A stretch of 13,805 bases of DNA. Source: RGIG426 sp045640165 (GTDB lineage Bacteria; Bacillota; Clostridia; Oscillospirales; Acutalibacteraceae). Location of the stretch: positions 1 through 13,805 of the forward strand of contig JAZUEK010000007.1 of the NCBI GenBank assembly GCA_045640165.1. The letters run 5' to 3'. This document shows positions 1-8,236 of this stretch, piece by piece. How positions within the stretch are numbered: position 1 is the stretch's first letter; the number at the start of each line of letters is the position of its first letter. Both the position numbers and the translations under genes were made by a program. The notes under the pieces are model-generated. The model saw only the letters and a list, made by a program, of their open reading frames with translations, had not been told where the DNA came from and searched no databases.

Positions 1-135
1 CGCCGCCGCCTTGGCCGCCAACTTGACCGCCGCCAACTTGACCGCCGCCAACTTGACCGCCGACTTGACCGCCGCCACCTTGGCCGCCTTGACCGACGCC
101 GCCTTGGCCGACAGCTTGGTTGCCGCCACCGACCT
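1..135. repeat. 15-bp tandem repeats encoding Gly-Gly-Gln-Val units
   Basis: Three perfect copies of GCCGCCAACTTGACC lie at 14-28, 29-43 and 44-58, flanked by shorter and degenerate copies up to about 135. On the minus strand they encode GGQVG-type units in the tail of the VirB6-like protein. The array continues past the left edge, so its full length is unknown. Such in-frame 15-bp arrays can expand and contract by slippage. Confidence 0.85.
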
Positions 136-2494
136 TACCGCCGCCGACGTTACCGCCACTCGGCTGCACAGGTTGAGAGCGATCCACACCCACGGAACCT
201 GCGCCGTAATACATACCGCCGAGACCTTGTCCTTTATGGCCTCTCTTATAAGCAGCATTCTCGGCTTCGGTATACTTGTTGCCTAATTCATCGCGTCCTA
301 CGTACTGCTCACCTTGCGCGTTCTTACCGAGCGACTTCAGCATAGACTGACGTTCCGACTCCGTAAAGGCATTACCCATTTCGTCTTTGCCGACGTAGGC
401 CTCGCCGTCGGCATTAGAACCGAAGCCATAGCCCTGCTGGTTTTCCGGAAGCGGCTGTTCACCATTCTGGGCGTTGCCGTCACCGTTCTGAACGTTGCCG
501 TCACCGTTCACGTTGTTGCTCTCATTGTTCGGAAGATTGTTGTCCTCCTCCGCGTTATTGGCATTCGTGTTCGGGTCGTTGTTGTCATTCTGAACTTGCT
601 GGTTCTCCGGCAAATTCTCCGAATCGGTACCGTTCGAATTCGTCTGTGTATTGGTATCTGTTCCTTTTTGATTTTGCGTGTCTTTCGACTCGGTCGACTC
701 GTTTTTACCCTGCTGGTTGCCGGGCAATCCATTGGAATTGTTGTTGTTGTCTTTCTCGTTGGCTTTTTTCGCAGCAGCACCGGCTACGGCAGCACCAGCA
801 GCACCACCATACGCGGCGCCGGCTTTTTTCGCAAGTTCTTCTTTCTTCTTCTGATCTTTCTTGTCTTTTTCGCGGTCTTTCTTCGCTTGTTTCTTCTCGC
901 CGGTCGGATCGTCCGGATCCTCGCCGCCGAAGTGCTTACCGAAGTGACGGCCGAACTGTTTATCCGCCAAGTCGTTGGTATTCGACGCCTGGATGGCGGC
1001 AAAGCCGGCGTTGTTCGCCAAAATACCGGTCAGGATGCCGCTGAAACGGCTGACACCCTCGAGCATACCGGCGATGAGCAACGCTTTCGCGGCGACGTTC
1101 AAGATGGTGGAGGGAAGCAATACCAAATTGGAATCCAACACCATCGGGATAAACAGGATAATGAGGCGCATCGGAATGATGTTACCGAACACACCGAATA
1201 CCTGAATAATCATCGACGTGGTCCACTCTTTGAAACGGCGACCGTCGTCCAGCGACATGGTCGCGGCAATCGGCGGTGCAATCAAGTACAGACCCACGAT
1301 GTTGACAAGGCGCGTACAGCAGTTGAGGATGCATCGATAGAGGTTTTTCAGCACCCAATAGCCGACGAACCAAATCATAATGTAGGAAATACCGCCGAGC
1401 TGATAGCGGAACGCGGATTTCACGTCAGAGAGCGAATAAATGCTCTTCTCGCCCGTATAGAACGCACCACGCAATCCATCCGTAATCGCCGGATCCTTGT
1501 TGTAAGCGTCGTTCTTCGCGGCTTTCATCGTACCCATCAGGAACACAACGCGGTCAAGCGAGGCGCTGTCGACGGTGGTATATTCTTTCTTGAAATTCTC
1601 GAGCGGACGGAAATCGGCGTTCGTTTGCAGTGTGTTCATAATCCGGAGCAACACGCTCGACGATTCCACGTAATAGAGGTCCAAATCCAACTCTTTTTCG
1701 GGGTTGGCGGCATACACTAATTGTTCCAGCTCACTCTGCCACGTGGGACAGGGATTCCCGTTCTCGTCTCTTGTGGGATACACAAGGTCAAACACACCTT
1801 TTTGCTGCAAATACAGCAAGTCGGGGCGCAACTCGTTATAACAACTGTTTAGGTTAAAACGCTGGTTATACGAGGGGTTCAGCGAGTAGTTGCCAATCGT
1901 GTTAAGAATACGCGCCATCGCGGCGAATTCGTCGTCCGAAAACTCAATCTCGCTTTTTTCGGTCAACGATTTGTTTTGGTCAAACACGTAACTGACGCGC
2001 TCGACTAAAACGTTGGTAAACGATATGGCCACCGACATCACGGCGGTCAGCGTAATCATCACGAACAAACTCTTGAACAAGCCGCCGATCACCTGACCGA
2101 GAGACTGCTGTTGTTTGTCGTTGATGTCGAACATCTTGCGGGCAACGGCGATGATGGTAAACACGACGGCAAGCACCGCGCCGATCATCACCATACCCCA
2201 ATAGATGCCGTTTATTGCTTCATTCTCAAAGAATAGGTTGGTTAGGTATGTAAAATCCTCTTTCATCTGCACCTTACTGATGCCTGCGAACACCGCAAAC
2301 ACCGCATAGGCGGCCTTGATGATATCGCACCAAGCACAGGTCAGATAATAGCAGACCCAGCCGATGCCTTCTTTGATCGCGTCAAGGATGGCATTGCCGA
2401 TGGCATCGGCAATCGAGTCAAAAGCGTCTTCAAACCAGTCAATTACGCTGTCAAAGACGTCAAAAAGACCCAAAATGCCCAAGAATTTGTACAT
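1..2494 (-). CDS. VirB6/TrbL-like T4SS inner-membrane protein with Q/N- and Gly-rich tail (partial, C-terminus off the left edge)
   Basis: The frame is open from an ATG at 2494, preceded by an AGAAGGGAGA ribosome site, to the window edge: 831 codons are visible and no stop is seen. After an amphipathic N-terminal stretch (about residues 10-45) come about seven hydrophobic segments, near 46-72, 96-118, 139-164, 366-390, 395-414, 428-452 and 463-492. A large polar loop lies at about 170-360, between the third and fourth. This is the layout of VirB6/TrbL-like polytopic channel proteins, and resembles the Mbov_0396-type ICE membrane proteins of Firmicutes and mycoplasmas. That assignment rests on architecture and operon context, not on a diagnostic motif. 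Residues 525-580 are Lys/Asp/Glu- and Ala-rich, 580-690 are Asn/Gln-rich with recurring LPxNQQ, 697-745 hold two copies of a YVG(K/R)DE(M/L)GN motif, and from about 775 on the chain is almost only Gly, Gln and Val. It follows the Ig-like protein by 47 nt. Its likely role is the translocation channel in the membrane; the tail would lie outside the membrane core and its role is unknown. Confidence 0.75.
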   Translation of the reverse strand, partial: MYKFLGILGLFDVFDSVIDWFEDAFDSIADAIGNAILDAIKEGIGWVCYYLTCAWCDIIKAAYAVFAVFAGISKVQMKEDFTYLTNLFFENEAINGIYWGMVMIGAVLAVVFTIIAVARKMFDINDKQQQSLGQVIGGLFKSLFVMITLTAVMSVAISFTNVLVERVSYVFDQNKSLTEKSEIEFSDDEFAAMARILNTIGNYSLNPSYNQRFNLNSCYNELRPDLLYLQQKGVFDLVYPTRDENGNPCPTWQSELEQLVYAANPEKELDLDLYYVESSSVLLRIMNTLQTNADFRPLENFKKEYTTVDSASLDRVVFLMGTMKAAKNDAYNKDPAITDGLRGAFYTGEKSIYSLSDVKSAFRYQLGGISYIMIWFVGYWVLKNLYRCILNCCTRLVNIVGLYLIAPPIAATMSLDDGRRFKEWTTSMIIQVFGVFGNIIPMRLIILFIPMVLDSNLVLLPSTILNVAAKALLIAGMLEGVSRFSGILTGILANNAGFAAIQASNTNDLADKQFGRHFGKHFGGEDPDDPTGEKKQAKKDREKDKKDQKKKEELAKKAGAAYGGAAGAAVAGAAAKKANEKDNNNNSNGLPGNQQGKNESTESKDTQNQKGTDTNTQTNSNGTDSENLPENQQVQNDNNDPNTNANNAEEDNNLPNNESNNVNGDGNVQNGDGNAQNGEQPLPENQQGYGFGSNADGEAYVGKDEMGNAFTESERQSMLKSLGKNAQGEQYVGRDELGNKYTEAENAAYKRGHKGQGLGGMYYGAGSVGVDRSQPVQPSGGNVGGGKVGGGNQAVGQGGVGQGGQGGGGQVGGQVGGGQVGGGQVGGQGGG

Positions 2495-2541
2495 TTCTTA
2501 ACGCTCTCCCTTCTTTGTGAATGTTTTGGAATTCGTGCCGA

Positions 2542-3495
2542 TTAACGCACGCGCAATTTGTTACGGGAAACCACGAGATAGATGATCAACGTCGTGACCG
2601 CCGCCAACAAAAGGATAATAAAACCAATAGACGACATATTGAAGTACATCAATATGCGGAACGAATACGTAGTTTTGTTGCCGGCTTGGTCAGTCAGCAC
2701 AATGTGATACATTCCGCTTTGGCTCAGTTTGTCTTTGGCGCTGATGGTGCGGTTGCCCAACTTAATGGATGCCGTCACGCCCTCTTCCATATCCGAAATG
2801 TCCACCGGGCCTCTGGCGACGTTGTCTTTCACCGCTTCAAGCTTCAGTGTCGGCGGCGTGTGGTCCACCTCAATCTCCAGTTCGTAGAGGGTATCGGTCG
2901 CGTTACAACGGTAGTGCACCGCGTAGCCCCCCTCTTCGGTCATATCCACCGAAGACGAGGTATGCTTCGTCAAAGCGCCGTCTAAACGGGCATCCGTAAT
3001 AGAAAACCCCTCGGGAACCGTAAAGGTTTCAAGTTTTCCGGTAGTTTTTTTCAAAATAGTAAACGCCAAAATCTGTTCGGACCGAGACGAAGTACCCGTC
3101 GCCTGCAACACGTAAGCGCCCGGCTCCTCAATATGATTGTAATTCGCTTCCTGCACTTCGTTCCCGTCCAAATACAGCGTAGGCACAACGCCGTTGGGAA
3201 CTTGAATTTCCACCGGTTCGGTCACGAACATACCGTCCGCCACGGTAGCGTAAAAACTACTGGGCGAAACCTCGGCTTTCTCATAAGCAAACATCTTTTT
3301 ATCCCGGTCATACTGGGTGGTGCCGTTGATAATCACGCGAGAATAGCCGCCCTCATTTCCGTTTTCGGAATATTTGCTCAAAGGCTCGCCGGTATACGGG
3401 TCAACCTCTTCAATTTCGGTATGTACCGCAGCGGCGCTGAAGCCCAAAGTCACACACAGCACAGCGGCGACAAAAAACGCAATAAGTTTCTTCAC
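2542..3495 (-). CDS. Secreted, membrane-anchored protein with three Ig-like repeats (T4SS operon)
   Basis: I place the start at the GTG at 3495 (317 residues). It lies 8 nt after an AGGGG site and gives a normal signal peptide (MKKLIAFFVAAVLCVTLGFS, cleavage near residue 24). An upstream GTG at 3513 is in frame and overlaps the virD4 stop, but it has a poorer site and would add six residues before the signal. The exported part holds three similar beta-rich modules (about 92-148, 152-212 and 213-283). Each ends in a Gly-Tyr-type strand such as GAYVLQATG, GYAVHYRC and GMYHIVLTDQAGNKT, typical of bacterial Ig-like folds. A transmembrane helix (about 289-309) and a basic RNKLRVR tail anchor it with the bulk outside. 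It sits between virD4 and the virB6-like gene, so a surface-exposed role in the secretion apparatus or in cell contact is likely. I do not recognise a named family. Confidence 0.75.
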   Translation of the reverse strand: MKKLIAFFVAAVLCVTLGFSAAAVHTEIEEVDPYTGEPLSKYSENGNEGGYSRVIINGTTQYDRDKKMFAYEKAEVSPSSFYATVADGMFVTEPVEIQVPNGVVPTLYLDGNEVQEANYNHIEEPGAYVLQATGTSSRSEQILAFTILKKTTGKLETFTVPEGFSITDARLDGALTKHTSSSVDMTEEGGYAVHYRCNATDTLYELEIEVDHTPPTLKLEAVKDNVARGPVDISDMEEGVTASIKLGNRTISAKDKLSQSGMYHIVLTDQAGNKTTYSFRILMYFNMSSIGFIILLLAAVTTLIIYLVVSRNKLRVR

Positions 3496-3509
3496 GTTCT
3501 CCACCCCTC

Positions 3510-5507
3510 TCACTGTTTCAGCACGGTGGCGTTCCGTGCCTTGATGTCGTAGAACGCTTCATCCGCATGGAACACGTGCGAACGGATCTCGTCCAAGTTC
3601 ATACGTCCAAATTTGTAGAAGTCGCATTTATACGACGGGGTGTATTTGGTCATCAGCGGATAGTTACCAAAGGTCACGATAATGGCGTTACCCGTCGAGG
3701 TTTTGTTGTTCAGTTTTTGCAGCTCCGACGGATAGATAAGCGGACGGGTCTGCAACTGGTTGCTGACGTTCATATCGCCGTCTTTCGAGCCGAGGCCAGC
3801 GGACGTGGACGTCGTACGCACGGTTTTGTTACCGCACAGCTCCGAGAATTCTTTACACGTGCCGATATCGTTCGAACCGATGAACATTTTCAGCGCACAG
3901 TTGGATTTCACAACGTCCGCCACGCCCTCGCCGTAAATGTTGTTGAGCTGGGCGTAGCTCTGCACGACCATATTAAACCAAATCTTACGGCTACGGCCGA
4001 CGGTAATCATCTTATCGAACTTCTCGATGCGCGGCATATTACCGAACTCATCAAGGATGAAATACACGTTGCGCGGCAGGGACAAGTCCTCGCGCGCGGA
4101 CGCGACCTTAATTAAACCTTTATAGAGGCTCAGAATAAACAGCGACGCGAGGCCGTGACGCGTGTCTTTTTCATCCGGGATTTTAAGGAACAACGCCGTC
4201 GGGCGCTCAGCGAACTGCTCGGCGTGGATATCCGTCGCCGAAGTCAGGCCGCAGATGCCGCGGTCGTTGAAAATATTCAATTTATCAAACGTAATGGACA
4301 TATAACTCGACAGCGTCTGATCGGCCGCCGCGAGCACCTGACGGGACAGCGAAACCGCTTGCGACAGTTTGCTTCTGCCCTCGAAATAGCGTTTCAGGTG
4401 AATGTAGTTCTTCTCACTGTTGGTGAGGATTTTGTTGAGGTTAAAGAAATTGAATTTCTCTTTCGTCATGCCGAGACGCTTGTCCTGGCTGTCCTCCAGC
4501 ATAGCAAGGCAGGTCGCGAGAATAATCGAACGCGCACCTTTTTCCCAAAGCGGGTCTTTTTCGTTGGTAATCGGGCAAATACCGGAGATGAGGTCGTTTA
4601 AGTCCTCGTACATCTCGTCGTAAATACGCTGTTTCGCCACGGACACGTCGTCCTGGCAGTGGTAGAGGTCGGTATAGGCGCGACCGTTCCACTCGCACCA
4701 CACCTCGCCGGCAGGGGCATCGTCCATCCGTTTAAGCGACGAATACTCGTCGATATTGTCGCGGTGAACAAGGATGTCTTTACCGGTTTCGCAGAATTCC
4801 TGATACATATCCCAAATCGGATCGAGCGGATTCCAGCGCGAGGACGAATAGGTGTCGCGCAAATCGAGCACCATCACGTCGTAGCCGCGCTCTTTCAGGA
4901 ATTTCGAGTGCATATCGAACAACTCGCCTTTCGGGTCGGTCATCACCATACTCGAGCCGCAGTTGGTCGCGCCGATGAGCTGAATCATCGGGTTAATAAA
5001 CGTGGTCGTTTTACCGGAACCGGTCGAACCGATGACCAGCGCGTGTGCGCCGGACATCATGTTGATGTGCATTTGGCCTTTTTTGTCCACGATAGCGCGA
5101 AGCGGAGCGCCGTCTTTCTTGGCGTCCGGCAACATTTCGTAGGTCAACGGGGTAAACAGCTTGTCGCGCTCTCTGTCGGTCATATAGCGGCTGTTTTCAA
5201 GCACGGACTCCACGTCGCCGTTTTTGCCCTTGCCCATAAGGCCGCGGCCTTTGCCGAAGTTGCTGCCCACCAGCACCACAAGCAAAATAAGCGCCACCAT
5301 TAAAAAGCCGGTCAACCACGTTTTAATGGACCACAAGAAATTCCAGTGCAGGTCGAAGCCGTCACCGTGGATAATCGAGCCCATACTGGCTAAAATATTT
5401 CGCAGCAGAAAGCCCAAAAGACCCGCCCCGGCAACCGAGATTGCGCCATACGCAATCAGTTTGTCCATAGGCAGGTTTTGCAACCAGTCTTTGAGTTTGT
5501 TCATCAT
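3510..5507 (-). CDS. virD4: VirD4/TraG-type T4SS coupling protein (ATPase)
   Basis: 665 residues. Two N-terminal transmembrane helices (about 16-38 and 57-81) are followed by a RecA-like motor domain. Walker A is GSTGSGKT at 160-167. Walker B is in YFILDEFGNMPRIEKF, starting at 482, followed by the family-typical TVGRSRKIWFNMVVQS stretch. DPKGE at 191-195 is another conserved coupling-protein motif. This hexameric inner-membrane ATPase recruits the relaxase-DNA complex or protein substrates and feeds them to the channel. The length is at the upper end for clostridial VirD4/TraG, with an extra polar region at about 215-320. The first ATG of an ATG-ATG pair lies 8 nt after GAGGGG. The stop overlaps the upstream candidate start of the next gene, a sign of co-transcription. 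The gene looks intact, so the transfer or secretion machine may be functional. Confidence 0.95.
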   Translation of the reverse strand: MMNKLKDWLQNLPMDKLIAYGAISVAGAGLLGFLLRNILASMGSIIHGDGFDLHWNFLWSIKTWLTGFLMVALILLVVLVGSNFGKGRGLMGKGKNGDVESVLENSRYMTDRERDKLFTPLTYEMLPDAKKDGAPLRAIVDKKGQMHINMMSGAHALVIGSTGSGKTTTFINPMIQLIGATNCGSSMVMTDPKGELFDMHSKFLKERGYDVMVLDLRDTYSSSRWNPLDPIWDMYQEFCETGKDILVHRDNIDEYSSLKRMDDAPAGEVWCEWNGRAYTDLYHCQDDVSVAKQRIYDEMYEDLNDLISGICPITNEKDPLWEKGARSIILATCLAMLEDSQDKRLGMTKEKFNFFNLNKILTNSEKNYIHLKRYFEGRSKLSQAVSLSRQVLAAADQTLSSYMSITFDKLNIFNDRGICGLTSATDIHAEQFAERPTALFLKIPDEKDTRHGLASLFILSLYKGLIKVASAREDLSLPRNVYFILDEFGNMPRIEKFDKMITVGRSRKIWFNMVVQSYAQLNNIYGEGVADVVKSNCALKMFIGSNDIGTCKEFSELCGNKTVRTTSTSAGLGSKDGDMNVSNQLQTRPLIYPSELQKLNNKTSTGNAIIVTFGNYPLMTKYTPSYKCDFYKFGRMNLDEIRSHVFHADEAFYDIKARNATVLKQ

Positions 5508-5536
5508 AAAAGATGCCCCTCTTTCCGCTTTAAGCC

Positions 5537-5558
5537 CGGGCGGAATTTCTTCCGCCCG
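5537..5558. other. GC-rich hairpin in the gap before virD4
   Basis: CGGGCGGAA-TTTC-TTCCGCCCG is a perfect 9-bp stem with a 4-nt loop in the 98-nt gap between the 696-residue protein gene and virD4. On the minus (transcribed) strand the downstream bases are GGCTTAAAGCGG, with no T-tract, so a simple intrinsic terminator is unlikely. It could stabilise the 3' end of the upstream message or attenuate virD4 expression relative to the pilin. Confidence 0.6.
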
Positions 5559-5605
5559 AGCGTAGTTTTCAAAGTTATGCGTCCCAAAGCAACAAAACAG
5601 CTGGT

Positions 5606-7696
5606 TTAGGACGGTTGATAGGTTTGCAGCACGCCGTTGCCGGATATATGGGTATCCGAATCAATCAGCCTACTGCCACCGTGTATCAAAATCGTACCGT
5701 CGTTTTCCACATAATAGTTGCCGTACCCGTAGGTATGCGCGCCCGTAGTGGTTTTTTCCATGCCGGTAATGGTTGCCGAAGCACCACTGCCGCGCACCGA
5801 TACCATATTGGCAACCGATGACGCCATATGACAGCCGGCAAAGATGTACGCGCCCTCTTTATTGCGCACCTCGCCGCCATCAACGGTCAAGCCGTTGGTC
5901 AGCACCAAGTTGCCCAAGTTCACGAGGGTACCCCCTTCGTAAATATTCATCGTGCAACCGGGGTTGTTGCTCATATACACGCCGGCATTTTTCAACACGA
6001 TAAGTTCGCCGGCGCAGTCGGTGTATTCCGTCGTCTCCTCGCTCGTCACAAGGGCAGCGATTTTGTTACGGATGATTTTGTCGCGCGATTCCTCATATTC
6101 GATAGCCGCACGATTCAGCGGTTCGTACTTCGCCGCCACCTTATCGTACTCCTCTTGATAGGTTCTGACGTACGCCTCAAGCTGTTTACGCACCATGGCG
6201 TTTGTCGCATTGTTAAGCAGCTCCGTATAATATTTGAGCAACTCCCAAGCGGCATTGAAGTCATCAAGCAGGGCATCGGCAGCAGCTTGTTTTTCCTTTA
6301 GTTCTTGTTCGTATTCCGCGGTCGCCTGTTTCACGTGCTCGCGGTAGAAGGCACCCGAAAAGCTCGCCGTACCTCCGTAACAGTTGATAGAGCCCGCCTC
6401 CTTGTCTTGGGAGGGGTTGTTTTTGTTGACAACGCTGGAGACAATCGAAGATTTCTCGTTGACAACCAGCGTTCCGCAGTTGTCGATAACGCCGTCGTTC
6501 ACCAAAACGCCGTTTACCGTAAACAGCGCACCGGGAGCAATCAACACACGAGCGCCCGGCGCAATACGGAGGTTGCCGTGTGAGGTCTCAATGGCGCCTT
6601 TTTCGATGGTATAGTCGCCCTCAATGACTTGCACTTTGGTCTCTTGTCCGTAGAACAACGTAAAGTTACTGAAATAGCACTGTTCGTACGAACGGGTTTT
6701 GTTGGTGCTATCCAAATAATCTTCAAAAAAGTCGTCATCACTAAACAGCAGGTCAAAGTACCCATTATCAAAGCACAGACCGCCTTTGGCCGAAGTAAAG
6801 TCGATATCACAGGTCAGCTGCACCTTGTCCTTGTCGGTAAACTGCGAGCGTTCATCCCCACAGTCCGACGGACACAGCTCAAAGTCGATAACTTGGTTAA
6901 TGTTATGGGCACCTTTTCTTTTGTACACAGCCCAATCCAGACGTCTGCCGCTGTACTCGTTAATCGCAGGGCCGTATCCCAGATACAGGCCACCCGATTT
7001 AAAGTTAACAGTCGCCTTTTTGCGGGTGATCGTCTCACCCACTTCCATCGTCCAGTCGCTGATGTTCTTTTCCGTGTAGAACTCGTCCGCGTCAAACGCC
7101 ACTTCCGCCATGAGGGTTTTGGCTTTTCGACGCTGCAGCGAATGTTGATTGTCACGGAGCAAGTCGGTATAAAAGCGCTTAACGCCAGGGCTTGTCGCCC
7201 ACGCTGCCTTGCTTTTTGACACAACCTTGTTGTAGAAGTTCAGAAGATTGTTTTTGTCAAGAAAAGCTTTGGCAGCAAAGTAACTTTCAAAGTTACCGCT
7301 GTAGCTCACGTTTTGCTGGTAATACTTTTTGTACTCCGCCGTCGCCTCAGCCGGCATATAGGCATACCCATCGTTACCGCCGTGACGGCCGTCACGGTAA
7401 ATTTCGAGGCCCGTAACGGAATAGTCTTTGGAATCGCTGCCTTGTGCGACGTAGCGAGCACCGGAAACCGGGTCTTCCCAGCACAGGATGACCGGCACGG
7501 TTTTTCCCTTGATCGCCTCAAGTTCGGCTTGCGATTGCACACGCGTCCACTTGTAGAGCGTCTGCTCTTTGTGGGCAGAGGCTGCCGTCGCCGGAAGCGT
7601 AAAGACAGCGAGAGCCGAAGCCGCCGTAAGGCAGGCAAGCGTAAAGGCGAGCAAACGTCGCATATTCGGTTTTACACGGTTAAGAATTGCTTTCAT
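5606..7696 (-). CDS. Large secreted protein with beta-solenoid-like rungs and a coiled-coil insertion (T4SS operon)
   Basis: 696 residues, with an ATG at 7696 preceded by AAAGGATG. A long, basic signal peptide (about residues 1-41, ending TAASA) shows export; there is no C-terminal transmembrane helix, LPXTG signal or other visible anchor. The middle (about 45-360) is a mixed globular region with a dozen or so Cys in the whole protein. Residues about 360-418 look like right-handed beta-solenoid rungs (for example IAPGARVLIAPGALFTVNG, NDGVIDNCGTLVV). A helical, Glu/Lys/Ala-rich segment at about 451-548, probably a coiled-coil hairpin, interrupts the solenoid, which resumes at 562-690 (NLGNLVLTNGLTVDGG, ENDGTILIHGGSRL). 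Family unknown to me. Lying between the pilin and virD4 in the same direction, it could be an adhesin or an extracellular part of the secretion apparatus. That role is inference from position and fold only. Confidence 0.7.
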   Translation of the reverse strand: MKAILNRVKPNMRRLLAFTLACLTAASALAVFTLPATAASAHKEQTLYKWTRVQSQAELEAIKGKTVPVILCWEDPVSGARYVAQGSDSKDYSVTGLEIYRDGRHGGNDGYAYMPAEATAEYKKYYQQNVSYSGNFESYFAAKAFLDKNNLLNFYNKVVSKSKAAWATSPGVKRFYTDLLRDNQHSLQRRKAKTLMAEVAFDADEFYTEKNISDWTMEVGETITRKKATVNFKSGGLYLGYGPAINEYSGRRLDWAVYKRKGAHNINQVIDFELCPSDCGDERSQFTDKDKVQLTCDIDFTSAKGGLCFDNGYFDLLFSDDDFFEDYLDSTNKTRSYEQCYFSNFTLFYGQETKVQVIEGDYTIEKGAIETSHGNLRIAPGARVLIAPGALFTVNGVLVNDGVIDNCGTLVVNEKSSIVSSVVNKNNPSQDKEAGSINCYGGTASFSGAFYREHVKQATAEYEQELKEKQAAADALLDDFNAAWELLKYYTELLNNATNAMVRKQLEAYVRTYQEEYDKVAAKYEPLNRAAIEYEESRDKIIRNKIAALVTSEETTEYTDCAGELIVLKNAGVYMSNNPGCTMNIYEGGTLVNLGNLVLTNGLTVDGGEVRNKEGAYIFAGCHMASSVANMVSVRGSGASATITGMEKTTTGAHTYGYGNYYVENDGTILIHGGSRLIDSDTHISGNGVLQTYQPS

Positions 7697-7767
7697 TTCA
7701 CTTCATCCTTTCGCTTGCCTGCCGTTATTTCACGGATTCGGCAAACAATAATTGCTTAGCGTTCGAC

Positions 7768-8169
7768 TTACAGTTTGCTGGTGTCGATAACGTTGGTGCT
7801 GGTGCCTTCGTTGACCCAGTCGGCGAGGATCGGGGTGACGAGGTACAGGGCAAGGATCAGCACGAAGATCAGCACGAAGCCGATGATGGCGTTCTGCAGG
7901 TGGGATTTCGCTTTCTCACGATCCTGCGGCTCTTCGGCTTTGGCGAATTTCACGCCGAGCACGATGCAGTACAGCGCGCCGACAGCGACGACGAGGCCGA
8001 GCGCCACGCCCATAACCGAGCGAAGAAGCTCGATGATCGGCTGGGTGATCTTCTCGAGGTCGGCACCGTCCGCCAGGGCGGTCATGCTCATCATCATGGC
8101 GGTGGTCATCACGGCACCGATGCGAGCGGTCAGTTGTTTCGCGGTAAGTTTGTTGCTGAGTTTTTTCAT
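7768..8169 (-). CDS. VirB2/TrbC-like pilin or small T4SS membrane subunit
   Basis: 133 residues, with an ATG at 8169 and an excellent AGGAGG site 9 nt upstream. A signal peptide covers about residues 1-33 (cleavage after ALA). Two transmembrane helices lie at about 53-75 and 92-115, joined by a charged cytoplasmic loop with PQDREKAKSHLQNAIIGF. This is the two-helix layout of VirB2/TrbC pilins, and the loop resembles that of Firmicute conjugation-element pilins. The strong ribosome site and G/C-ending codons suggest high expression, as expected for a structural subunit. It opens the secretion gene series and is separated by 67 nt from the sigma-linked gene upstream and by 71 nt from the next gene. 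Confidence 0.8.
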   Translation of the reverse strand: MKKLSNKLTAKQLTARIGAVMTTAMMMSMTALADGADLEKITQPIIELLRSVMGVALGLVVAVGALYCIVLGVKFAKAEEPQDREKAKSHLQNAIIGFVLIFVLILALYLVTPILADWVNEGTSTNVIDTSKL

Positions 8170-8236
8170 TGTTTGTTCCTCCTAAGAAGTTTTTTATTTG
8201 ATTTGCATTGCTGCAAAAGAAACCAAGTTTACGATT

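Noticed and set aside
1..135. Short tandem repeats as a possible CRISPR array
   Set aside because: Units are 12-15 bp, adjacent, without unique spacers, and in frame with a Gly-rich protein tail.
314..1720. Long plus-strand open frame of 468 codons
   Set aside because: It is antisense to the VirB6-like gene. Its product is a Val/Ile/Arg-rich string without domain logic, and the minus-strand frame has a signal-bearing, membrane-protein pattern and a ribosome site.
7570..7600. LPATA in the N-terminal part of the 696-residue secreted protein as a sortase motif
   Set aside because: It lies within the signal peptide region near residues 34-38; sortase motifs are C-terminal and followed by a hydrophobic helix and basic tail, which are absent.
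8202..8217. TTTGCA-TTGC-TGCAAA hairpin upstream of the pilin gene as a terminator
   Set aside because: Stem of 6 bp only and no T-tract downstream in the minus direction; it could be chance in an AT-rich gap.
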